Shown here one piece after another: positions 16,110 to 23,464 of a DNA stretch of 24,766 bases. The stretch spans positions 1 through 24,766 of the forward strand of contig CAYUWG010000056.1 of the NCBI GenBank assembly GCA_964448285.1, read 5' to 3'. The position numbers and the translations under genes were made by a program. The notes under the pieces were generated by a model that searched no databases, was not told the DNA's origin, and saw nothing but the letters and a program-made list of their open reading frames with translations. This stretch comes from CAYUWG01 sp964448285. GTDB lineage: Bacteria; Bacteroidota; Ignavibacteria; SZUA-365. How positions within the stretch are numbered: the stretch's first letter is position 1; every line of letters starts with the position of its first letter.

Positions 16110-16141
16110 CAAAGATACGACCGACGTGTTTTGCCATCAAA
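16110..16141 (-). promoter_or_regulatory. Bacteroidetes-type promoter of the lolD operon
   Basis: On the minus strand TTTG (16141-16138) is followed by exactly 20 bases and then TATCTTTG (16117-16110). This is a full match to the published Bacteroidetes vegetative consensus TTTG, 19-21 nt, TAnnTTTG. Transcription would start near 16103, about 15 bases before the lolD ATG. Confidence 0.6.
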
Positions 16142-16227
16142 GGTCGGCGTGCTCGCTGCGTTGAAATCCGTTGAGGGCAAAGGTGACGCGAAGCATCGCT
16201 TTCGATTGTGGTACGGGAAATCGCTCT

Positions 16228-17442
16228 TTACTCCCATCGGATCGCTTCGATTATCTCGACGCGTTGTGCGCGCTTTGCGGGAAACCATGCCGCAAGGAAA
16301 CAGAGGGCGAACGTGGAGATCACGATCGCAACGATATCCGAAACCAGTACCTTCACGGGCAGTGATGGAATGATGAACGCTTGATCCAACCGGATGAGGC
16401 CGAACTGCGCCTGAAGAAAGACCACTCCAAGCCCAAGCGCCAGTCCACCGCTGACGCCGAGGATTGCGATCCATAGACCTTCGGTAAGGAATATCCTCCG
16501 GATGCGAGCGCCGGAAAGACCCATTGTCCGCAGGATGCCGATATCCCGCTTCTTTTCGAGGACGAGCATTGTCAGGGAAGCAAGTATGTTGAACACCGCA
16601 ACCGCAATGATGATGCAAAGAAGAATGAACGCACTCCATCGCTCGATCTTCATCACGGAGTAGAGATCCTTGTGCAGGTCGTACCACGTCAGGACGTTCC
16701 AGCCCGCGCCGATTACCTGTGAGAGTTGCTCCTTCACGGCCTGGCTCCTTTCGATATCCTTCAGACGCAGTTCGAATCCCGTGATGGTATTTCTCATGCG
16801 GAAGAGCTTCGATGCAGCTCCCAAAGAGACGAAGGCGTATGAACCGTCATAGAGTTTATTCTTCGATTCAAAGATTCCGACGACGGGACATCGGAGAATC
16901 GTCGGCGTTACGTACTGTGTCAGGAGGTTTTCCATTCCTGCAGGACTGATGAGAACGACCGTATCTCCGACGAGCACGTGCATTTTATCGGCGAGGTTGA
17001 TTCCGAGGACGATACCGTTGGACGACACGTCGAATTTCCCGAGGACGACGTTTTGCCGCACGTCGGAAACACCATCGAGACTTGCCTCTTCAATGCCTCG
17101 TATCCAGGCGAAGTTGTTGAACTCCTTCGACGTGATCATCGCCTTTCGTTCGATGAACGGAGCGAGTCCGGTCACGCCGGTCAGCGCCTGCAAATGCTTC
17201 CTCACGGAATCTTCCGATATGCCGGTCTCTCGCTGTGTTCTTTCCACTTTGATATGCGGATCGAAGTCGAGGAGAATGGAAACGACGAGATTGCTGAAGC
17301 CGTTGAAGACCGACATGACAACGATGAGCGCGGCAACACCGAACATGATTCCGACCGTTGCGAGGAAGGAGATGATGTTGATGAAGCTGAACTTCTTCCT
17401 TCCGAAGAGATAGCGACGCGCGATGAGTCGTTCGGCGGTCAT
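16228..17442 (-). CDS. LolC/LolE-type lipoprotein-release permease (second of two)
   Basis: A 404-aa FtsX/MacB-type permease. The N terminus (MTAERLIARRYLFGRKKFSF) leads into a first membrane helix at about 21-48, then a periplasmic domain of roughly 220 residues. Three C-terminal helices follow, with the family pattern FNILASLTMLVLEKKRDIGILRTMG near the first. It should form, with the 17444-18658 protein and LolD, a LolCDE complex that pulls lipoproteins out of the inner membrane. The neighbouring permease stops one base before this ATG (TGAAATG), so translation is likely coupled. Sequence alone does not say which copy is functionally LolC and which LolE. MacB-like efflux is an alternative, but there is no adaptor or TolC gene nearby. 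Confidence 0.85.
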   Translation of the reverse strand: MTAERLIARRYLFGRKKFSFINIISFLATVGIMFGVAALIVVMSVFNGFSNLVVSILLDFDPHIKVERTQRETGISEDSVRKHLQALTGVTGLAPFIERKAMITSKEFNNFAWIRGIEEASLDGVSDVRQNVVLGKFDVSSNGIVLGINLADKMHVLVGDTVVLISPAGMENLLTQYVTPTILRCPVVGIFESKNKLYDGSYAFVSLGAASKLFRMRNTITGFELRLKDIERSQAVKEQLSQVIGAGWNVLTWYDLHKDLYSVMKIERWSAFILLCIIIAVAVFNILASLTMLVLEKKRDIGILRTMGLSGARIRRIFLTEGLWIAILGVSGGLALGLGVVFLQAQFGLIRLDQAFIIPSLPVKVLVSDIVAIVISTFALCFLAAWFPAKRAQRVEIIEAIRWE

Positions 17443-17443
17443 T

Positions 17444-18658
17444 TCAATGGAACCTGATGGAGTGGATGGGATTCATGCGGGCGGCAAGCCATGCGGGAAT
17501 CATCGAAGAAAGAACCGAGAGGACGAGAGCAAACGAGCCGACAAGCGCGAAGACTTCCCAGGAAAGGAGTATCGGAACCGTCTTCATGTAGTAGATGTCC
17601 TCCGGCAGGCTGAAGAATTCAAATCGCTGCTGGGCTGCACTGAACGCGAATGCAAGCACGGAACCGATGAGGACTCCGATCACGCCGATTGCAAGGCCTT
17701 GCAGGAGGAATACGCGTCGAATACTTCGCTGGCGCGCGCCAAGCGCTTTGAGTATTCCCACGTCCTGTGTCTTTTCGATCACGACGAGAAGGAGCGTTGC
17801 AATGATATTGAAAACGGAGATGAGGATAAGCGAACCGACGACCACCGGGATCAACTCCTTTTGCAGGTCGATCCAGACGAAGAGATTCCGATAGATATCG
17901 AAAACGGTTCGCGGGTCGAACGGATATCCAAGCGTCTTCTGGATGTGTTCCGTCGTTCGATCGAGCGCGTCGGTGTTGTAAGCGAGCACGTCGTAACCGT
18001 TTATCTTTCCGTGCAGCGCGAAAAGCTTGCCGGACGTTTCGAGCGAGACGAAAACGAACAAGTCGTCGAAGTATTCCGCCATGCCGGTTTCGTAAAGCGC
18101 CGAGATTCTGCACTGAACTTTCGGAGCGCTGGTGATGTCCTGCATGTTCGTAACGCCGAGCAACACGAGTTTATCGCCGACCGAAAGAGCAAGCTTATCC
18201 GCGAGCCGCTTTCCAAGGATGACCGATGGGAGACCGTCCTTGCGTTCAAGCGCGTATCGTCCCTGCACGATGCGATTCTTCAGCGACGAAACATCCGTCC
18301 GGGAGACAAGTCCCTTGACGACGACGCCATCGATATGATCGCGCGTGATAACGATAGCTTCCCGCTGGAGAAACGGCGATGAAGCGGAGACGTTTTCAAC
18401 GGAATTCAACAATGTGATCTGTGCCGGGTCGTACGGCGCGAGTTGATTGCGAAACGTCCCGACGTGAATGTGCGATGAGAAACCGATGATCGTATTGCGT
18501 AGCTCTCGCTCAAAGCCGTGGAGGATCGTGTAGGTGAGAATCAATCCAGCCGTCCCGATGGCAACGCTGCCGATTGCCACCATCGTCATGAATGAAAGGA
18601 AGCGCGAGTGATTTCGCGTTTTCAGATAACGCAGTGCGAGGAAAGATTCAAAGCTCAC
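17444..18658 (-). CDS. LolC/LolE-type lipoprotein-release permease (first of two)
   Basis: Companion of the permease downstream, 404 aa from GTG 18658 (preceded by AGGA). The TTG one codon earlier is too close to that site. Topology is the same: an N-terminal helix after LALRYLKTRNHSRFLSF, a large periplasmic domain, and three C-terminal helices with VFNIIATLLLVVIEKTQDVG and ILKALGARQRSIRR, the usual FtsX-domain signature. The two copies are diverged, which fits a LolC/LolE heterodimer rather than a recent duplication. It starts 19 bases after prfB and is probably read from the phoH-prfB transcript. Confidence 0.85.
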   Translation of the reverse strand: MSFESFLALRYLKTRNHSRFLSFMTMVAIGSVAIGTAGLILTYTILHGFERELRNTIIGFSSHIHVGTFRNQLAPYDPAQITLLNSVENVSASSPFLQREAIVITRDHIDGVVVKGLVSRTDVSSLKNRIVQGRYALERKDGLPSVILGKRLADKLALSVGDKLVLLGVTNMQDITSAPKVQCRISALYETGMAEYFDDLFVFVSLETSGKLFALHGKINGYDVLAYNTDALDRTTEHIQKTLGYPFDPRTVFDIYRNLFVWIDLQKELIPVVVGSLILISVFNIIATLLLVVIEKTQDVGILKALGARQRSIRRVFLLQGLAIGVIGVLIGSVLAFAFSAAQQRFEFFSLPEDIYYMKTVPILLSWEVFALVGSFALVLSVLSSMIPAWLAARMNPIHSIRFH

Positions 18659-18677
18659 CAACGTTCCTGCGGCGCTG

Positions 18678-19797
18678 TTACGTCGGCATCGTTGCGACAG
18701 CCGAGCCGTACTTCAGCAGATAGCCCGTGACGAATTCGGAAATCTCTCCGTCCATCACGCCCTGGACGTCGCTCGTTTCGACGCCGGTGCGATGGTCCTT
18801 GACGAGATTGTAGGGATGAAAAACGTATGAGCGAATCTGGCTGCCCCATTCGATTTTCTTCTTACTGTCTTCGATGGATGCAAGGCGGCTCGCTTCCTTT
18901 TCCCGTTCGATCTGGTAGAGACGCGACTGGAGGAGTTTCATTGCCGTCTGGCGGTTCTGAAATTGCGAACGCTCCTGCTGGCAAGCGACAACGATTCCGG
19001 TCGGCACGTGGGTGATTCGAACGGCAGTCTCGACCTTGTTGACGTTTTGTCCGCCTTTCCCGCCGCTGCGAAAGGTGTCGATCTTCAAATCCGCCGGATT
19101 GATTTCGATCTGGATCTCGTCGTCGATCTCCGGATAGACGAATACGGATGCAAAAGACGTGTGCCGGCGTTTGTTCGAATCGAAAGGGGAGATGCGCACG
19201 AGCCTGTGAACGCCGATCTCCGATTTCAAATAGCCGAATGCGAAGAGGCCGGTGACTTCCAACGTGGCGCTTTTGATCCCTGCGCCTTCGCCTTCCAATT
19301 CATCGATGAGTGAGACCTGGAATCCCCGCCGCTCGCAATAACGCAGATACATCCGGTAGAGCATTTCGGCCCAGTCTTGTGACTCTGTTCCTCCCGCTCC
19401 GGAGTGAATGGTGAGAATGGCGCTGCGTTTATCGTCTTCACCGGAGAGCATGTTCTTGAACTCTAAGTCGTCGAGGAGTCGTCCGACTTGTTCCTGCTCG
19501 CTGAGAATTTCTTCAGCGAGCGTCGCGTCCTGCGCTTCCTCGCCTAATTGAATCAGCGTTTCAAAGTCCTCGAGTTTTTGCGAAACGTTTTCCCATGCGT
19601 TTACCCATTCCTTTCGAAGTGCGATGTTCTGCATCACTTTTTGGGCTTCGATATTGTCATCCCAAAAACCGGCGCGGTGCGTTTGACTCTCGAGTGTCGA
19701 GAGTTCCGCCTTCTTCACGTCAATGTCAAAGATACCCCCGGAGGTCCAACACGCGTTGGCGGATTTCTTTTGCTCGTTGGGTGTATTCTTCAAACAT
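18678..19797 (-). CDS. prfB: Peptide chain release factor 2, with programmed +1 frameshift
   Basis: RF2 ends translation at UGA and UAA. The gene is in two frames. ATG 19797 (AAGGA six bases upstream) opens MFEEYTQRAKEIRQR and runs 23 codons to a UGA at 19728-19726. Skipping base 19728 continues in the +1 frame from GAC at 19727 to the end. The full protein is 372 aa, close to E. coli RF2 (365). The stop-codon recognition motif SPF is at residues 203-205 and the catalytic GGQ at 248-250. An open frame in the +1 phase reaches back to a TTG at 19793 and could be mistaken for the start; it lacks the conserved N terminus. The gene lies after phoH and before the Lol permeases on the same strand. 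Confidence 0.95.
19725..19740 (-). promoter_or_regulatory. prfB programmed +1 frameshift site
   Basis: The minus strand reads CGG GGG TAT CTT TGA C. It contains the slippery CUU codon, the in-frame UGA followed by C, and a GGGGG internal Shine-Dalgarno-like run three bases upstream of CTT. This is nearly the E. coli prfB site. Low RF2 lets the ribosome slip and make full-length RF2, which is autoregulation. Confidence 0.95.
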
Positions 19798-19806
19798 GCT
19801 TGTTCC

Positions 19807-20037
19807 TTAAAATGAAAGTGAAGGAGAGATTGATGATTCAGGAAAGGGAAAAGTTGGGAAGATCCTGGGTACTCGATGGGAGCGTCTTCTCCGACGCACG
19901 GGCATCACGCATTCGATCGGTGATGGTTGAAAGATCAAAGCCTGTCCCATTGGCTGCATCGCAAGAGCCATGAGGAGGAAGAGCAACACGATCGCCTTCC
20001 GTAGTCGTTGGCGGGATGAATCACTCTGCGCGGCCAT
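19807..20037 (-). CDS. Possible small exported or membrane protein (doubtful)
   Basis: An open frame of 76 codons (78 from ATG 20043) fills the gap between phoH and prfB. It begins inside the last codons of phoH and stops nine bases before the prfB start. Residues ~10-30 look like a signal or anchor sequence: basic RQRLRK, then the hydrophobic AIVLLFLLMALAM, then a possible cut after MGQA. The remainder has an RRRRR cluster and many prolines and serines, with no family resemblance I recognise. No ribosome binding site is visible, so coupling to phoH would be needed. It may be chance. Confidence 0.3.
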   Translation of the reverse strand: MAAQSDSSRQRLRKAIVLLFLLMALAMQPMGQALIFQPSPIECVMPVRRRRRSHRVPRIFPTFPFPESSISPSLSF

Positions 20038-20992
20038 TCTCATGGTGAAATTTCTCGTACGCTTCGATGATGTTCTTGACGAGCTTGTGGCGCACCACGT
20101 CCGCTTTGTCGAGATACACGAACGACACGCCTTCCACGCCTTTGAGGATGCTCTGAATTTCGACAAGGCCCGACATCGTTCGCGAGGGAAGATCGATTTG
20201 CGTAATGTCGCCGGTTATCACGGCTCGTGCGTTCGCACCCATGCGCGTGAGAAACATCTTCATCTGCATGCTGGTGGCATTCTGCGCTTCGTCGAGAATG
20301 ATGAATGCATTGTTGAGCGTGCGGCCACGCATATAGGCAAGCGGAACGATTTCAATCGTACGACGCTCAACGTAAGTTCTCAGCTTCTCCGTTGGAATCA
20401 TGTCCTCGAGAGCATCATAGAGCGGTCGCAAATACGGATCGACCTTTTCACGCAAATCACCGGGGAGAAATCCGAGGCTCTCGCCGGCTTCGACGGCCGG
20501 GCGCGCCAGAACGATGCGTAACGTCTCGCGGCTTTTCAGAGACGCGACGGCGGCTGCGACTGCGAGGTAGGTTTTTCCCGTACCCGCTGGCCCGATCGCG
20601 AAGACGATATCGTGCTGGCGCATTGCATTGAGATAGTGAATCTGCCCGCCGGTTCTCGCCTTGATGTAATCGTTCTTCGCATAGAGAACGATGGTATCGA
20701 CGTCCTCCGGACTGATCTCCGGCGAAGAACCGCTGACGAGGATGTCGATGACGGTGTTGACGTCCCGTTCGGTCAAAGCGTCGGTTTTGTTCACGACGAA
20801 GACCAGCTCCTTCAGAATCTTTTCGACTTGAGTGACGGAAGGTTCGTCACCTTTGATGATAAGCTGATCCCCGCGTGCTATGATGATCGTATCGAGTCGG
20901 TTTTCAATCAACCGCAAGTTGCTGTCGTTGGAGCCGAAGAGAACCAGCGGGTTCGTTGCGGGGAGTTTTATTCGTCTTTCGATGATGTCCAA
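20021..20992 (-). CDS. phoH: PhoH-like ATPase (YbeZ type)
   Basis: A 323-aa cytoplasmic P-loop ATPase of the PhoH/YbeZ family, linked in other bacteria to RNA metabolism and ribosome maturation together with YbeY. The N-terminal ~110 residues form the small KH-like domain usual in this group. Walker A GPAGTGKT is at 134-141 and Walker B FIILDEAQN at 230-238, followed by GDITQIDLP, all typical. The start is TTG at 20992, with only a weak GGA before it; no better start is seen. A terminator hairpin (21017-21049) separates it from the LysM gene upstream. prfB follows downstream. No ybeY gene is adjacent in this window. Confidence 0.9.
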   Translation of the reverse strand: MDIIERRIKLPATNPLVLFGSNDSNLRLIENRLDTIIIARGDQLIIKGDEPSVTQVEKILKELVFVVNKTDALTERDVNTVIDILVSGSSPEISPEDVDTIVLYAKNDYIKARTGGQIHYLNAMRQHDIVFAIGPAGTGKTYLAVAAAVASLKSRETLRIVLARPAVEAGESLGFLPGDLREKVDPYLRPLYDALEDMIPTEKLRTYVERRTIEIVPLAYMRGRTLNNAFIILDEAQNATSMQMKMFLTRMGANARAVITGDITQIDLPSRTMSGLVEIQSILKGVEGVSFVYLDKADVVRHKLVKNIIEAYEKFHHENGRAE

Positions 20993-21016
20993 ATACGTCC
21001 GGTGTTTTGTAAAAGG

Positions 21017-21049
21017 GAAAACCCTTACATCACAAATGTAAGGGTTTTC
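21017..21049. terminator. Hairpin terminator between the LysM gene and phoH
   Basis: A perfect 14-bp stem (GAAAACCCTTACAT at 21017-21030 with 21036-21049) closes a five-base loop. On the minus strand it follows the LysM gene stop by about 40 bases and ends in a TTTT run within the arm. The A/T flanks make it symmetrical. The minus-strand loop region contains TACATTTG, see findings. Confidence 0.85.
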
Positions 21050-21089
21050 GATTCGAGATGTGATGCACGAGCGTGTCGCTCATGCAAGG

Positions 21090-21881
21090 CTATTTATTGA
21101 CGTTCTCCGGCGAAGTCGCTGTCGTCTCGGTTCCGCCTGCCGCCGCTTCGCGTTTCTGTCTGTAGTACTTACGTGCCGCGCTCTCTTCCTCCGGTGTGAG
21201 CGGTGCTGGAGCGGGTATCTTCAACACCTGTCCGGGATAGATCAAATCGGGATTCTTGATTTGGTCGCGGTTCTTCTGCCAGATCTTGGGCCACTTGAAT
21301 GCATCGCCATAGATGTCCGGCTTCTTCGAAATATTCCACAGGCAATCGCGGTCTTTCGCCCACGTACCGACGACGTAGGTTTTCTCTGCACGGCTGAGGG
21401 TCTCGCGCAGGACTTTGATGTTTTCTCCGACGCGCTGGACGCGATCGAAGAAGGCCGGGAGAAGGCTGATCTTGTTTCCGGAAAGGCTGTTGTATTCCGC
21501 TTCGGCATCATCGACTTCCGTTTTGCGCGCAAGCAAATCCATCGGCGAAAGCCGGAGAAGCTCCGATATTTTATCCTCAAGCCGTTTGAGGCGTGAATCG
21601 AAGGCGTCAACGTCTTTGCGGGTTGCACCGACAAGTGCATAGAGCTCATCGATGCATCGCTCGTAATCCGCCTGCTTGGTTTTGAGGATGCTGTTCTTCT
21701 GTTCGATTTGCTGATCAAGCGTCGATTGCTGTTTCTTCAGGTCAGCAGCCCGTTGTTCGAGTTGTTTGATCTTTTGTGCGGCTTGCTCTTCCGTCATTTG
21801 CTCCTGCGCAATGACGCGTCCACTACCGGCAATCATCAGGACAACGGCGAAAAGGGCAAGTATGAGTGTGTTCGTTTTCAT
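21090..21881 (-). CDS. Exported coiled-coil protein with LysM domain
   Basis: A 263-aa protein with a signal peptide (MKTNTLILALFAVVLMIAG, likely cut after VIA at 25). A long heptad coiled coil covers about 31-110 and a second helical stretch 118-165. A LysM-like module at 168-223 (TYVVGTWAKDRDCLWNISKK through LIYPGQVLKIP) should bind peptidoglycan. The tail is low-complexity. It is periplasmic, without a lipobox. AAGGAG lies seven bases before the ATG. It lies 41 bases after the small lipoprotein, on the same strand and likely in the same transcript. The two share a coiled-coil register with Cys76 in both (see findings). Its role is unknown; cell-envelope tethering or scaffolding is inferred. 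Confidence 0.83.
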   Translation of the reverse strand: MKTNTLILALFAVVLMIAGSGRVIAQEQMTEEQAAQKIKQLEQRAADLKKQQSTLDQQIEQKNSILKTKQADYERCIDELYALVGATRKDVDAFDSRLKRLEDKISELLRLSPMDLLARKTEVDDAEAEYNSLSGNKISLLPAFFDRVQRVGENIKVLRETLSRAEKTYVVGTWAKDRDCLWNISKKPDIYGDAFKWPKIWQKNRDQIKNPDLIYPGQVLKIPAPAPLTPEEESAARKYYRQKREAAAGGTETTATSPENVNK

Positions 21882-21922
21882 GAGTGATCTCCTTGTGATT
21901 TCTTTTCTCTTATACTCGATGG

Positions 21923-22204
21923 TTACTTGCCTTTCCAGTTTGCCAGACGCTGCTTAACCAGTTCTTTGTCCTTTGCACACTGGTCAAGTTTGGCTTCCTG
22001 GGCGGAAATTTGGCGATCAAGCGTTCCGATCTGCGATTGTTTTGTCTGAATCGCAGATTCGAGAGAACTGATCTCACGTTCAAGTTCGGAGATTCTCGCA
22101 AGCTGCTCCGGGGTCGCGTATGAAGTACACCCGGACAAAAACAATCCTGAACTGAACGACACGATCGTCAACATCAGGACTATGGACATGCGGAGTTTCA
22201 GCAT
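21923..22204 (-). CDS. Small coiled-coil lipoprotein, Lpp-like in architecture
   Basis: A 93-aa precursor with a lipoprotein signal: hydrophobic IVLMLTIVSFSSGLF, then lipobox LSGC with Cys26 as the lipidated residue. Mature length is 68 residues. From residue 35 to about 87 it is one coiled coil with hydrophobic a/d positions (I38, L41, I45, L48, I52, I59, L62, I66, L73, C76), and it ends in Lys-Gly-Lys. This architecture resembles Braun lipoprotein, but I see no sequence identity to Lpp and make no claim of homology. Residues after the lipid Cys are TSY, with no obvious inner-membrane retention signal. The ribosome binding site is strong (AAGGAGG). The LysM protein follows. Confidence 0.82.
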   Translation of the reverse strand: MLKLRMSIVLMLTIVSFSSGLFLSGCTSYATPEQLARISELEREISSLESAIQTKQSQIGTLDRQISAQEAKLDQCAKDKELVKQRLANWKGK

Positions 22205-22241
22205 ATGTTTTCTCCTCCTTAGGGCTTGGTGAGTTAAAGTT

Positions 22242-22274
22242 GAAATTTAGGTTGCGCTACAGAACTCATTCAAT
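22242..22274 (-). promoter_or_regulatory. Possible Bacteroidetes-type promoter of the lipoprotein-LysM pair
   Basis: On the minus strand ATTG (22274-22271), 21 bases, then TAAATTTC (22249-22242). Both boxes are one base off the TTTG/TAnnTTTG consensus. The spacing and the ~40-base distance to the lipoprotein start are suitable. Confidence 0.35.
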
Positions 22275-23357
22275 TCAATAATAAGACAAACCGAAAGAGC
22301 AATCAAGGGGAACAGTCAGATTTGAGCGTGATTCCGACGATTTTTCTTTTTCAGCAGTGAGTTGATCTCCATATGTGAGGAATCTGTAGAGAACATCTTC
22401 GGCTTCCATGAGGGTAACCGGTTTCATAAGCATCTGTCTCAGGAATCTGTTGTCCGGCAGATTTTTGAAATAGCCGACGTAGTGCTTTCGCATTTCAAGG
22501 ACTGCGCGGCGTTCGCCCTTGATATCTACAGAATACCGTAAATGCTTGATCGCGGTGTGAACGCGCTCTTCCAACGTTGGAGATGGAAGGTGGGAATTCG
22601 TTCTCAGATGATGTTTCGCTTCGCGGAAAATCCAGGGGTTGGATATCGCTCCCCGTGCGATCATCACAGCGTCGGTCCCGGTTTCATCGAACGCTCTTCG
22701 TACGTCTTCAGCGGTACGCACGTCTCCGTTGAGAATGATCGGAATGGAGACTGCTTCTTTTATGCGGGGAATCCAGGACCAATCCGCTTCACCGGAATGC
22801 CCTTGCTCTCGTGTGCGGCAATGCACCGTAAGCGCGCGGATGCCGACGTCTTCCAACATCTTCGCGACCTCCACGATCCGGATCGAATTGCTGTCCCAGC
22901 CGAGGCGCGTTTTTACCGTAACGGGGACTTGCGCTTCCCGGACAATGGTCGCAGCCATATGTACCATCGCTGGGATATCACGCAGGAGACCCGCGCCCGC
23001 GCCACGCATCGCGACGTTCTTCACCCAACAACCGGCGTTGATATCGAGCACGTCAGGCTGGGCATCCTCAACGATCTTCGCAGCTTCCCTCATGGTATCG
23101 AGATTCCCGCCGTATATCTGAATGCCGATCGGGCGCTCATTCTCTCCGATGCGGAGTTTCATCCGGGTCTTCGTCGGTTTCTTGCTGCGCACGAGTCCAT
23201 CAGCATTGACGAATTCCGTATAGACCATGTCAGCCCCAAACTCTTTGCAGATCATCCGGAAAGAGATATCGGTGACATCCTCCATTGGGGCGAGAAAAAT
23301 TCCGCGCTGGACGCCGAGCGTTTCGAGAACATTCATCTGTCGGTCGCCTGTTTCCAT
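22275..23357 (-). CDS. dusB: tRNA-dihydrouridine synthase (DusB-like)
   Basis: This FMN enzyme reduces uridines in the D-loop of tRNA using NADPH. The TIM-barrel protein (360 aa) shows LAPMEDVTDISFR near residue 22 (FMN binding), the active-site DINAGC with Cys110, TVKTRLGW, LTVHCRTREQG and MIARGAISNPWIF (phosphate binding). It is longer than E. coli DusB (321 aa), mostly at the C terminus. The Trp after the active-site Cys (NAGCWVKNV) replaces the more usual Pro. ATG 23357 has no good ribosome binding site. ATG 23336, seven codons on, has AGG at suitable spacing and may be the real start. It lies 107 bases after the GT4 gene. Confidence 0.88.
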   Translation of the reverse strand: METGDRQMNVLETLGVQRGIFLAPMEDVTDISFRMICKEFGADMVYTEFVNADGLVRSKKPTKTRMKLRIGENERPIGIQIYGGNLDTMREAAKIVEDAQPDVLDINAGCWVKNVAMRGAGAGLLRDIPAMVHMAATIVREAQVPVTVKTRLGWDSNSIRIVEVAKMLEDVGIRALTVHCRTREQGHSGEADWSWIPRIKEAVSIPIILNGDVRTAEDVRRAFDETGTDAVMIARGAISNPWIFREAKHHLRTNSHLPSPTLEERVHTAIKHLRYSVDIKGERRAVLEMRKHYVGYFKNLPDNRFLRQMLMKPVTLMEAEDVLYRFLTYGDQLTAEKEKSSESRSNLTVPLDCSFGLSYY

Positions 23358-23464
23358 ATCTGATTCATCGTCGTTTTCATCTTAAGAAATCCTCGTGCAA
23401 AGTACTGCTTTTGAAATTATCCGTCGAGAGGTGGTGACGAACTGCCCAATAATGGAAAGGCAGA

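Noticed and set aside
16142..16227. Small gene in the gap between the second Lol permease and lolD
   Set aside because: Open frames here have no start with a ribosome binding site and no recognisable product; the gap holds the lolD promoter.
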